Source: RBG-16-42-24 sp964396785
GTDB taxonomy: Bacteria > Patescibacteriota > Microgenomatia > UBA8517
NCBI GenBank assembly: GCA_964396785.1
Contig: CAYNFU010000010.1
Span: forward strand, 1-19,831
Direction of reading: 5' to 3'
Length of the DNA stretch: 19,831 nucleotides
Shown: piece by piece, positions 14,422-19,831 of the stretch
How the letters are laid out: each line of letters begins with the position of its first letter
Numbering within the stretch: the first letter of the stretch is position 1
The notes under the pieces: model-generated
What the model was told of the DNA's origin: nothing
Databases searched by the model: none
Seen by the model: only the letters and a program-made list of their open reading frames with translations
Translations under genes and position numbers: made by a program

Positions 14422-15870
14422 ATGCAAAGAAAATCTTTTGTAGCACTATCTTTCACTCGCCAAAAACTTCAAGTAGTGAAGCTAAATTCGGGTAAAACTC
14501 ATGTAGAAAAATTTGCCAGCATTGATTTGCCACAAGGTCTAATTTCTGATTTCGAGGTGGTAAATCCGCAGGGACTTTCGGTTGTTATTAAAAACGTTTG
14601 GCGAGAGCTTCATTTAAATGAAAAAACTGTGGGAGTTGTAGTTCCAGAGTTTTCAAGCTTTGTTAAGCCTTTGGAACTTCCCAAAATTGATATTGCGGAA
14701 CTCGACGAAGCTGTTCGCTGGCAGGCTCAAGAGTTTCTTCCTTCGGGATCGAGCGAGATGGTGATGGATTGGAAGATAGTAGGAGAGACTCCCGAAAAAT
14801 ATCACATCCTGACTCTTGCAATGAAAAAGGCGATATTAGCGGGCTACGTTGACGCGGTTTCAACGGCAGGCCTATTTCCGCTGCTAGTTAAAACCCCGTC
14901 TCTCACCCTTAACACCCTAAGCGGCAAAGATCCTTCGGGAAAATTAATTGTCTATTCCAATTTCGGGGAGACAATTTTGATTGTTGCCCATGGGGAGAAA
15001 ATTCTGGGAAGCTCTGTAGTTTCCCCTGAAGATAATGCAGATGTTGCACAAAGGGCGGCAGCTATTGTCAAGCATTATAGGGAGGTCGATGTTAAAAGAG
15101 TCTTTATCGGAGGAGCCGAGGCTACACAGGCTTATGCACTCGCGATAGGTAAGGCCTTAGCAAAACCCGTAGAGGTCCTAAAAACAAGCGTGCATGGATT
15201 TCCCCCGGACCAAATACAAAAATACCTCGTAACAACTTCCTTGGCGCAGGCAAGTAGTGTCGGCCCTTCGGATGAAACTACAATAAACTTATTGCCGAGC
15301 TCGTGGGTCAAAAGATATGAAGGTAAAAGGTTAAAATCTCAAATTTGGGGCCTACTTTTCCTCTCCACTCTAATAATTTTAGGTTGTCTCATCGTTACGG
15401 GTGGAGCTTATTTTTATCTCGGGGGAGAAGCAAGCAAAATTTCAGCGCAAATTGAGGCTAAAAATACCTCTGTCCCCCCGGAGCTTACGTCAAAGATAGA
15501 AGAGGTTAATACAACATCCGCCAAGGTACTCGCCATTTCTGAAGTTTTCAAAACTCCACAAGAGGTGATAAATGCCATACTTTCTGTAAAACCCGATGAG
15601 GTAACAATCGTCGAATATAAGTTAGACCTTGATACGGGAAAAATAAATTTCGCAGGCATTGCGGCAACGCGAGAATCTCTGGTCAAATTTAAATCCGGAC
15701 TTGAAGAAAATCCAGACTTCTCGGCCATTTCCATTCCAATATCCAGCTTTGAGAAAGATATCGATTTAGAGTACGAGGTAAGCCTTATATTTGTTCCGGC
15801 GGCGAAGAAAGCTGGGTCAACACCCAGGATTCCACAAAATGTTAAAGACACAAACACCCCAGGTATCTGA
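14422..15870 (+). CDS. Fused PilM-PilN type IV pilus alignment protein (GspL-like architecture)
   Basis: This 482-residue protein joins two parts usually encoded separately. Residues 1-285 are a PilM-type actin-like domain (LELPKIDIAELDEAVRWQAQ is characteristic). Residues 286-295 contain INLLPSSW, the motif by which free PilN docks on PilM, followed by a membrane helix (308-332), a coiled segment and a PilN-like ferredoxin-fold region (to about 455). The actin phosphate loops look degraded: residues 8-14 read ALSFTRQ in place of the IDIGSxS type, and 177-183 read VYSNFGE without the usual Asp. The layout of cytoplasmic actin-like domain, helix and outer domain equals that of GspL of type II secretion. 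It overlaps the pilO-like gene by 32 nt. Confidence 0.88.
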   Translation: MQRKSFVALSFTRQKLQVVKLNSGKTHVEKFASIDLPQGLISDFEVVNPQGLSVVIKNVWRELHLNEKTVGVVVPEFSSFVKPLELPKIDIAELDEAVRWQAQEFLPSGSSEMVMDWKIVGETPEKYHILTLAMKKAILAGYVDAVSTAGLFPLLVKTPSLTLNTLSGKDPSGKLIVYSNFGETILIVAHGEKILGSSVVSPEDNADVAQRAAAIVKHYREVDVKRVFIGGAEATQAYALAIGKALAKPVEVLKTSVHGFPPDQIQKYLVTTSLAQASSVGPSDETTINLLPSSWVKRYEGKRLKSQIWGLLFLSTLIILGCLIVTGGAYFYLGGEASKISAQIEAKNTSVPPELTSKIEEVNTTSAKVLAISEVFKTPQEVINAILSVKPDEVTIVEYKLDLDTGKINFAGIAATRESLVKFKSGLEENPDFSAISIPISSFEKDIDLEYEVSLIFVPAAKKAGSTPRIPQNVKDTNTPGI

Positions 15871-16543
15871 CAAGGAGAAAGTCCAAGTAGCTACACAGGC
15901 TCCTGTTAAAGGGGTAAAGCCCGCTCTTTCCCAAAATGTAAAACCGCAAAAGGTAAATGACGAAGAGGAGGTAATGGAGGTATTTGAGGAAGGCGGAGGT
16001 ATCAAAAAGGGAAGTTTTATTTCAAATTTATTAATTAGAGCAGCGATACTCGCCTTCATCAATCTAATTGGAGTCGCTGGAATTATTTATTTTGACCGAA
16101 AAATTCCAGAGAAAGCGTTAGAGGTAAAGAGCTTCAGGAGTGAACAACTTGGAATAAGTGCGCAAAATTCGGAGATTATAAAACGGGATATTGAGGAGAG
16201 TAAGGAGCTTGCCGATAAGCTTTTTTCTCTTTTCCCAGACGACGAAGGTCTTGTGAATTTTGCAAATGAATTAGATAGAATAAAGGCGGAAGGCAAAATT
16301 GTAGGTTTTTCTTTTGCAACGGAAGAAGCGGTCAAAGATAAGACGGGATCTATCGGAATACCGGTACTAATTGAAATTAAAGGGACTTGGGCCGAGATAG
16401 ATACTGACCTACAAAAAATACAGAAGCTTCCCTATCTCCTTCGGCCAATACAAGTCAGTGCCGCGCCGGCTCCGGAGGAGGGACTAATCGATCTTAAGTT
16501 TGGAGGATTTTTATATGTTGGGAAAGACTTTGGCAAAAATTGA
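15839..16543 (+). CDS. pilO: PilO-like pilus alignment protein
   Basis: This 234-residue bitopic protein has a polar, Gln/Lys/Val-rich cytoplasmic tail (1-58), one membrane helix (about 62-84, LLIRAAILAFINLIGVAGIIYF), a coiled coil (90-125) and a small external domain. The last includes GKIVGFSFATEE, PVLIEIKGTWAEIDTDLQKIQKLPYLLRP and a final beta strand. This helix/coil/ferredoxin-like order is that of PilO, which pairs with PilN in the periplasmic side of the alignment complex. The cytoplasmic tail is longer than in most PilO proteins. The ATG, with AGGA 9 nt upstream, is preferred to an in-frame TTG 48 nt earlier, which would overlap pilMN by 80 nt. Sequence similarity is weak, so position after pilMN carries much of the assignment. 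Confidence 0.8.
   Translation: MLKTQTPQVSDKEKVQVATQAPVKGVKPALSQNVKPQKVNDEEEVMEVFEEGGGIKKGSFISNLLIRAAILAFINLIGVAGIIYFDRKIPEKALEVKSFRSEQLGISAQNSEIIKRDIEESKELADKLFSLFPDDEGLVNFANELDRIKAEGKIVGFSFATEEAVKDKTGSIGIPVLIEIKGTWAEIDTDLQKIQKLPYLLRPIQVSAAPAPEEGLIDLKFGGFLYVGKDFGKN
16502..16506 (+). promoter_or_regulatory. Shine-Dalgarno site inside pilO
   Basis: GGAGG lies 8 nt before the ATG of the following small gene, inside the last codons of the pilO-like gene. It selects ATG at 16515 over an in-frame TTG at 16500 and shows that the small gene is independently translated. Confidence 0.65.
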
Positions 16544-16754
16544 CCGGTTCTACCCGATCTTGGGGGTGGTGCTTATTGCGCTTTTTATACTCGTGATTTT
16601 CTCACTAAAGAGTGTTCTTTTTGGCATAGTTTTAGCTAGTGAATTCGATCCCGACATAGCTGAGGCAAAGACTAGGATCGATTCGGATAACCTTATTAAG
16701 GCCCACAAGGCGGCCTTTGAGAAGGAGGTTTTAAGACTTAACTTGGCCCAGTGA
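16515..16754 (+). CDS. Unrecognised 79-residue single-helix membrane protein in the pilus operon
   Basis: I do not recognise a family. The protein has a short basic N-terminus (LGKTLAKIDRFYP), one strongly hydrophobic helix (about 14-40, ILGVVLIALFILVIFSLKSV and onwards) and a charged helical tail (48-79, EFDPDIAEAKTRIDS then NLIKAHKAAFEKEVLRLN). It overlaps the end of the pilO-like gene by 29 nt and has its own GGAGG site, so it is a real, co-translated part of the pilM/N/O operon rather than a chance frame. Position after pilO is where pilP stands in other bacteria, but no lipobox or PilP-like domain is visible. It may be an accessory subunit of the alignment complex. The next gene has its own promoter. 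Confidence 0.75.
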   Translation: MLGKTLAKIDRFYPILGVVLIALFILVIFSLKSVLFGIVLASEFDPDIAEAKTRIDSDNLIKAHKAAFEKEVLRLNLAQ

Positions 16755-16771
16755 ACTTTTAGCCATATAAT
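16743..16771 (+). promoter_or_regulatory. Promoter of the pilin gene
   Basis: The -35 is TTGGCC (16743-16748), the spacer is exactly 17 bp and the -10 is a perfect TATAAT (16766-16771). It overlaps the end of the 79-residue gene. Only 8 nt separate the -10 from the pilin ATG, so the mRNA would begin at or within 2 nt of the start codon. Confidence 0.75.
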
Positions 16772-16779
16772 TAAATTAG

Positions 16780-17235
16780 ATGAAACGATTTAAAGCATTT
16801 ACACTGATTGAACTGCTTTTGACAATTGCCATAATAGGCATTTTAGCGACAATCTCCATTACCGCTTTAAATCCCCAGAGGCAGCTCGCCAAGGCTCGCG
16901 ACACACAAAGAAAAACAGACATTTATTCTATCGCGTCAGCAATCTATCAGTTCTCTTCGGAACATTCGGGGGATTTGCCAGATACGGACGGTGACCCTCT
17001 CACTAGTAACTTTCCGGCCGTGGTTACTTGTATTGGTACCGGGGGAGGATGTTTTAACCTTGGCGCCGCGGGAGATACAGAGCCAATAATTCCAACCTAT
17101 TTGGCTACGATGCCATATGACCCAATGACTGGGGATCAAGCTGACACAGACTACAGCGTAAATGTCGACGCTAACGGAAGGATTGTAGTCTCTGCGGTGG
17201 GAGAGGTTGAACCAGTCATTTCCGTCACAAAATAA
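16780..17235 (+). CDS. Type IV pilin-like protein, probable major subunit
   Basis: This 151-residue prepilin has a very short leader, MKRFKA, followed by FTLIELLLTIAIIGILATISI. Cleavage falls after A6, an alanine in place of the usual glycine, and E5 of the mature protein is kept. The helix then reads NPQRQLAKARDTQRKTDIYSIASAIYQF, a pattern common in pilins and pseudopilins of candidate-phylum bacteria. The C-terminal domain is small, with two cysteines (C84 and C91) that would close a Gly-rich loop, and a final beta hairpin (VDANGRIVVSAVGEV). A strong dedicated promoter and small size fit the abundant shaft subunit. Whether it is pilin or pseudopilin cannot be told from sequence alone. Confidence 0.9.
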   Translation: MKRFKAFTLIELLLTIAIIGILATISITALNPQRQLAKARDTQRKTDIYSIASAIYQFSSEHSGDLPDTDGDPLTSNFPAVVTCIGTGGGCFNLGAAGDTEPIIPTYLATMPYDPMTGDQADTDYSVNVDANGRIVVSAVGEVEPVISVTK

Positions 17236-17253
17236 CTAAATTTGAAATATTCG

Positions 17254-18000
17254 ATGCCAACAAATGATAGCAACCAAAGCTCCAGCGATACAGAGATAGA
17301 TCAACAAAAAGAAGAATTTATCTCCTTAGTCGCGCACGAGTTTCGCGCCCCCCTAACTGCAATCAAAGGGTATCTTTCAATGATTCTTGAGGGTGACGCG
17401 GGGAACATTTCGGATAAAGCCCGAGGTTTTATAGCTGATGCTCTAGCTGTTAACGAGAGACTTGTGAGGTTAGTAAATAACATGCTCAACGTTTCAAGGA
17501 TTGAAAAGGGGAAGCTAGTTTTTCAAATGGAAAAGGTAAACCTTTCAAGAATTGCAAGCGTGGCACTTGACAATTTTAGGGCGGAGGCGGACAGGAAAGG
17601 ACTCAAGTTTTCTCTCGAAATACCGTCGAGGATTGATGATCTTATCTATATTGACGTGGATAAGATAAATGAGGTTGTGGCAAATCTGGTTAGTAACGCA
17701 GTTAAATACACAGAAAATGGTTTCGTAAAGATAAAGGTTTCAAATCCAAGTGAGGGAGTAATAAGGCTCGAGGTTAACGATTCGGGCCCGGGGATTTCCC
17801 AGGAGGAGCAAAGACTGCTTTTTAGAAAATTTTATAGGGTTGAGTCAACCGCAGGAAAAACTGTTGGAAGTGGACTGGGCCTTTATATTTGTAAACTTCT
17901 AGTTGAGAAATTTAGTGGAAAAATCGGGGTAGAGAGTGACCTCGATAAAGGTAGCACCTTTTGGTTTGAGCTTACGACTGTAAAGAAGGAAGAAAGTTAA
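17254..18000 (+). CDS. Soluble sensor histidine kinase
   Basis: This 248-residue kinase consists almost only of the catalytic core. A polar N-terminus is followed by a HisKA domain with phospho-accepting H28 in VAHEFRAPLTAIKGY. The HATPase domain has an N box at NLVSNAVKYT (N148), a G1 box at DSGPGIS (D176), an F box at FRKFYRV and a G2 box at GSGLGLY (from 205). No membrane helix, PAS, GAF or HAMP domain is visible, so the input must come from a partner protein or a cytosolic cue. ATG is preferred to a TTG 12 nt upstream. It starts 18 nt after the pilin stop with no clear promoter or terminator between, so it may be read through from the pilin promoter. The receiver gene follows. Confidence 0.93.
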   Translation: MPTNDSNQSSSDTEIDQQKEEFISLVAHEFRAPLTAIKGYLSMILEGDAGNISDKARGFIADALAVNERLVRLVNNMLNVSRIEKGKLVFQMEKVNLSRIASVALDNFRAEADRKGLKFSLEIPSRIDDLIYIDVDKINEVVANLVSNAVKYTENGFVKIKVSNPSEGVIRLEVNDSGPGISQEEQRLLFRKFYRVESTAGKTVGSGLGLYICKLLVEKFSGKIGVESDLDKGSTFWFELTTVKKEES

Positions 18001-18007
18001 AATTTTT

Positions 18008-18030
18008 GAGCTTGAAAAGCTCGCGAGCTT
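18008..18030. repeat. Overlapping palindromes in the response-regulator promoter
   Basis: AAGCTCGCGAGCTT (18017-18030) is a perfect 14-bp palindrome. Its left half also pairs with GAGCTT (18008-18013) around a GAA loop, so three copies of the GAGCTT/AAGCTC half-site stand in alternating orientation. The palindrome occupies the spacer between the -35 and -10 boxes. There is no T-run after it, which argues against a terminator for the kinase gene and for a protein binding site. Confidence 0.7.
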
Positions 18031-18041
18031 AGGGTTATAGT
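18012..18041 (+). promoter_or_regulatory. Response-regulator promoter
   Basis: The -35 is TTGAAA (18012-18017) and the -10 is TATAGT (18036-18041) at 18 bp (or TTATAG at 17 bp). The predicted start near 18048 lies about 4 nt before the ATG at 18052, again nearly leaderless. The spacer is filled by a palindrome. Confidence 0.65.
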
Positions 18042-18051
18042 GTTAAGGCAT

Positions 18052-18489
18052 ATGGACGACATTCAAAAACAATCGGGAATAGAACCGGCTGCACAAACGG
18101 CGGAAGAGAAAAAATCTGCTGGGCCGACTGTTCTATTTATTGAGGACGATTCTCTCCTTCTTAAAATGTATCAAACAAAATTTGAAAGCGAAGGTTTTAA
18201 AGTCATTTCTGCACTAGATGGGGAAGAGGGATTAAGTGCCGCACTTGAACAGAATGTGGACCTTATTATTTTAGACATTATGATGCCAAGACTTTCTGGC
18301 TTGGATATGCTATCAAAGTACAGACAGGACGTTAAAGGCAAGGGCGTTCCCGTAATAATCCTTACCAATTTGACACGGGAGGAGGAAATGAAAAGGGCAA
18401 AAGAACTCGGAGTCAAGGAGTTTATAGTCAAGGCGGACTACACCCCTAGCGAAGTTGTTCGTAAGATTAAAGATTACTTAGGTAAATAA
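18052..18489 (+). CDS. Single-domain (CheY-like) response regulator
   Basis: This is a stand-alone receiver of 145 residues. A polar N-terminal tail (1-25) precedes the REC domain, which has acidic residues E31, D32 and D33, phospho-acceptor D75 in LILDIMMPRLSG, T105 (LTN) and K127 (VKAD). There is no DNA-binding or enzymatic output domain, so it must act by binding another protein. The soluble kinase just upstream is the obvious phosphodonor. By analogy with PilG/PilH and CheY, a target in the pilus motor is possible but unproven. The ATG is chosen over a GTG 12 nt upstream because that GTG falls inside the -10 box of the promoter. A small membrane protein starts 3 nt after its stop. Confidence 0.94.
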   Translation: MDDIQKQSGIEPAAQTAEEKKSAGPTVLFIEDDSLLLKMYQTKFESEGFKVISALDGEEGLSAALEQNVDLIILDIMMPRLSGLDMLSKYRQDVKGKGVPVIILTNLTREEEMKRAKELGVKEFIVKADYTPSEVVRKIKDYLGK

Positions 18490-18492
18490 TTT

Positions 18493-18702
18493 ATGGGAAG
18501 CTCCCCGCAAGTCGAAGACGCTATAAAAACTTTTGCTTTTGGGGGTTTTTTAACCGCCTCAACCCTCATTATCGGCTTTAACTTCAAAGTATTTAACAAC
18601 ATTTTTAAGGAAAATGCTCGTCAGTATTGGTGGTTATTTTTGATCTCGGCCTTCATCCCCATTGCACTCGTGCTTTCAATATTTAGCTATTTTTTCTCCT
18701 AG
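18493..18702 (+). CDS. Unrecognised small two-helix membrane protein
   Basis: This 69-residue protein has two hydrophobic helices, about 12-34 (KTFAFGGFLTASTLIIGFNF) and 46-68 (WWLFLISAFIPIALVLSIFS), joined by a polar loop KVFNNIFKENARQY. There is no signal peptide, cysteine or known motif that I recognise. It begins 3 nt after the response-regulator stop with no SD, so it is probably translated from the same mRNA and might be a membrane partner of the kinase/regulator pair. The coding call rests on the tight spacing and the clean two-helix pattern; the function is unknown. Confidence 0.7.
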   Translation: MGSSPQVEDAIKTFAFGGFLTASTLIIGFNFKVFNNIFKENARQYWWLFLISAFIPIALVLSIFSYFFS

Positions 18703-18715
18703 CTTAAACGTAGCT

Positions 18716-19831
18716 TTAATATGCTCCTTTTCCAGATAATATTAGAGGTATGGTTTTTACTATTATTGTCATATCAAGAATGAATGACTGATTATTTAGA
18801 TAGTAAAAATCGTATTCCAAATTTTCCTCCAAAGGAAGATCTTTTCTCCCCAGTATTTGCCAAAGGCCCGTTAGGCCAGGTTTTGCCTCTAGCCTTTTCG
18901 CCTGCCAAGGACTGTATTTAGCCACCTTCTGCGGCATTTCGGGCCTTGGGCCAACCATACTCATTTCCCCTTTAATTACATTTATAAGTTGAGGCAGTTC
19001 ATCGAGGCTAGTTTTTCTTAAAAATTTTCCGATACTTGTTATTCTTTGGTCGGAAAGTGTCCTCGGGCCATCTGCGTATTTGGCAGAACCCTTTTTCATT
19101 GTCCGAAATTTCAACATATAAAAAATTTTTCCTGCCTGCCCCACCCTTTTTTGTTTTAGAGTCGCGGGTGTTCCGTCGGTAAGAATTATTGCCGAACTTA
19201 TGATCAACCAAAAAGGGGAAGTAGTTATATAAAGGATTGATGAAAAGGCTATATCGAAAATCCGCTTGGGTATGCCCGTCCACCAACCTTTTTGGCTGCG
19301 CCAAAGCTCAAAGGAGGGGATACTTTCAAGGCGTGATACGTCGACTACACCGCTGACTAAGCCAAATATTGAAGAAACTACCCTAAAGCGCACATTTCTT
19401 TTAGGATATTTTGCCATAATATTTAAGATTTTTGCGTGGGAAAGTGTGGGATCTGTAATGTAAACCTCATCTACTCTTTCTTTCTCCATGATCTTTTCAA
19501 TATCGTCAATCTTTCCGATAACGGGAAAATTCTTTCGATTCGTCGCCCTATCGTCGATAAAACCTACAAGTTGGTAACCGATGGGTACATAGCTTTTTAG
19601 GCGTCTGGCGAGTTCTCGTCCAGGACGCCCCGCCCCTATAATTAGAATTCGAATATGTCCTATTCCTTTTTTGTATAGCTTTTGAATGAAAGAGCGAACG
19701 GCCGTCCTTCCGAGATTTGTAAGAACCACCAAAAAGGCCGAGGTTAGAACTACAATTATTCTTGAGTAGTCATATTTATATAAATAGGATCCAGCCATAA
19801 TGAGAAGTGCCCAGATTGCTACCGCCTTTGT
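18716..19831 (-). CDS. Polyprenyl-phosphate sugar-1-phosphate transferase (WbaP/ExoY type), N-terminus beyond window
   Basis: This membrane enzyme transfers a sugar-1-phosphate from a nucleotide sugar to undecaprenyl phosphate, starting assembly of a surface glycan. Numbering from the first in-window ATG (base 19798): a hydrophobic helix (about 12-28), a Rossmann-like domain starting at ILIIGAGRPGRELARRL (50-66), then the bacterial sugar transferase domain (about 178-360). The latter has its anchor helix (IAFSSILYITTSPFWLII), KQKRVGQAGKIFYMLKFRTM, RKTSLDELPQLINVIKGEMS, VGPRPEM and KPGLTGLWQILGR, all hallmark motifs. The frame stays open for 11 more codons to the window edge and reads like membrane helix (AVAIWALLI), so the gene is 5'-truncated here; the full family form has four to five N-terminal helices. 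Its end faces the small + strand gene across 13 nt. Confidence 0.94.
   Translation of the reverse strand, partial: TKAVAIWALLIMAGSYLYKYDYSRIIVVLTSAFLVVLTNLGRTAVRSFIQKLYKKGIGHIRILIIGAGRPGRELARRLKSYVPIGYQLVGFIDDRATNRKNFPVIGKIDDIEKIMEKERVDEVYITDPTLSHAKILNIMAKYPKRNVRFRVVSSIFGLVSGVVDVSRLESIPSFELWRSQKGWWTGIPKRIFDIAFSSILYITTSPFWLIISSAIILTDGTPATLKQKRVGQAGKIFYMLKFRTMKKGSAKYADGPRTLSDQRITSIGKFLRKTSLDELPQLINVIKGEMSMVGPRPEMPQKVAKYSPWQAKRLEAKPGLTGLWQILGRKDLPLEENLEYDFYYLNNQSFILDMTIIVKTIPLILSGKGAY

Noticed and set aside
15791..15838. TTG start that would lengthen the pilO-like protein by 16 residues
   Set aside because: It would overlap pilMN by 80 nt and the added residues (FRRRRKLGQHPG) are a basic shadow of the pilMN frame; the ATG at 15839 has an AGGA at proper spacing.
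18008..18030. Reading the GAGCTT palindromes as a terminator of the kinase gene
   Set aside because: No T-run follows the hairpin and it sits exactly in a promoter spacer, so an operator reading fits better.
18040..18051. GTG start four codons upstream for the response regulator
   Set aside because: The GTG overlaps the -10 box, so it would not be present in an mRNA starting near 18048.
1..19831. CRISPR array, insertion sequences, tRNA genes or prophage parts
   Set aside because: No spaced direct repeats, transposase-like frames, terminal inverted repeats, tRNA-like cloverleafs or phage genes were seen; apart from the rnpB region, no gap between genes exceeds about 110 nt.

Overview
The window looks like chromosome from a Candidate Phyla Radiation (Patescibacteria) bacterium, most likely a Microgenomates-type lineage. 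This is inferred from gene content and protein style, not from a 16S gene. Supporting points are the AT-rich, tightly packed genes (gaps mostly under 100 nt, many ATGA/GTGA overlaps), a very compact RNase P RNA, a type IV pilus locus with no outer-membrane secretin, cytosolic signalling proteins with no membrane anchor, and general weakness of Shine-Dalgarno sites. TGA is used as an ordinary stop, so the glycine-TGA code of Gracilibacteria/SR1 does not apply.

Layout. (1) 1-6186, housekeeping block on the + strand: the 3' part of RNase Y (rny), the HU protein gene (hup), a three-gene ABC-2 type exporter (ATPase plus two permeases), the tRNA prenyltransferase gene miaA and an AI-2E family permease. 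(2) 6187-6621: RNase P RNA (rnpB) with its own extended -10 promoter and a strong intrinsic terminator. (3) 6622-7305: a small MscS-like membrane protein. (4) 7306-17235, type IV pilus locus: pilB, pilC and an unknown membrane-anchored Asp-rich protein on +; a divergent operon of three prepilin-like proteins (PilV-, PilW- and PilX-like) on -; then a fused pilM-pilN gene, a pilO-like gene, an unrecognised 79-residue membrane protein and the major pilin-like gene on +. (5) 17254-18702: a soluble histidine kinase, a single-domain response regulator and a small two-helix membrane protein. (6) 18716-19831, - strand: a polyprenyl-phosphate sugar transferase whose N-terminus lies beyond the window.

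How the parts fit. PilB (assembly ATPase) and PilC (platform) drive the pilus, PilMN and PilO form the alignment complex in the cytoplasmic membrane, and the small pilin is the probable shaft subunit. The three large prepilin-like proteins would prime the pilus and sit at its tip, one carrying stacked beta-sandwich domains and one a long Cys-bearing PilX/GspK-like domain. No pilT retraction ATPase, pilD peptidase or pilQ secretin is present here. The kinase/regulator pair directly after the pilin is a plausible but unproven control module.

The most notable signals are: the PilM-PilN fusion, whose actin-like half has lost its nucleotide-binding motifs (GspL-like); a recurring arrangement in which a -10 box lies only 8-13 nt before the start codon (leaderless or nearly leaderless mRNAs); perfect or near-perfect palindromes inside two promoters; and an unusual minor-pilin/tip gene set.
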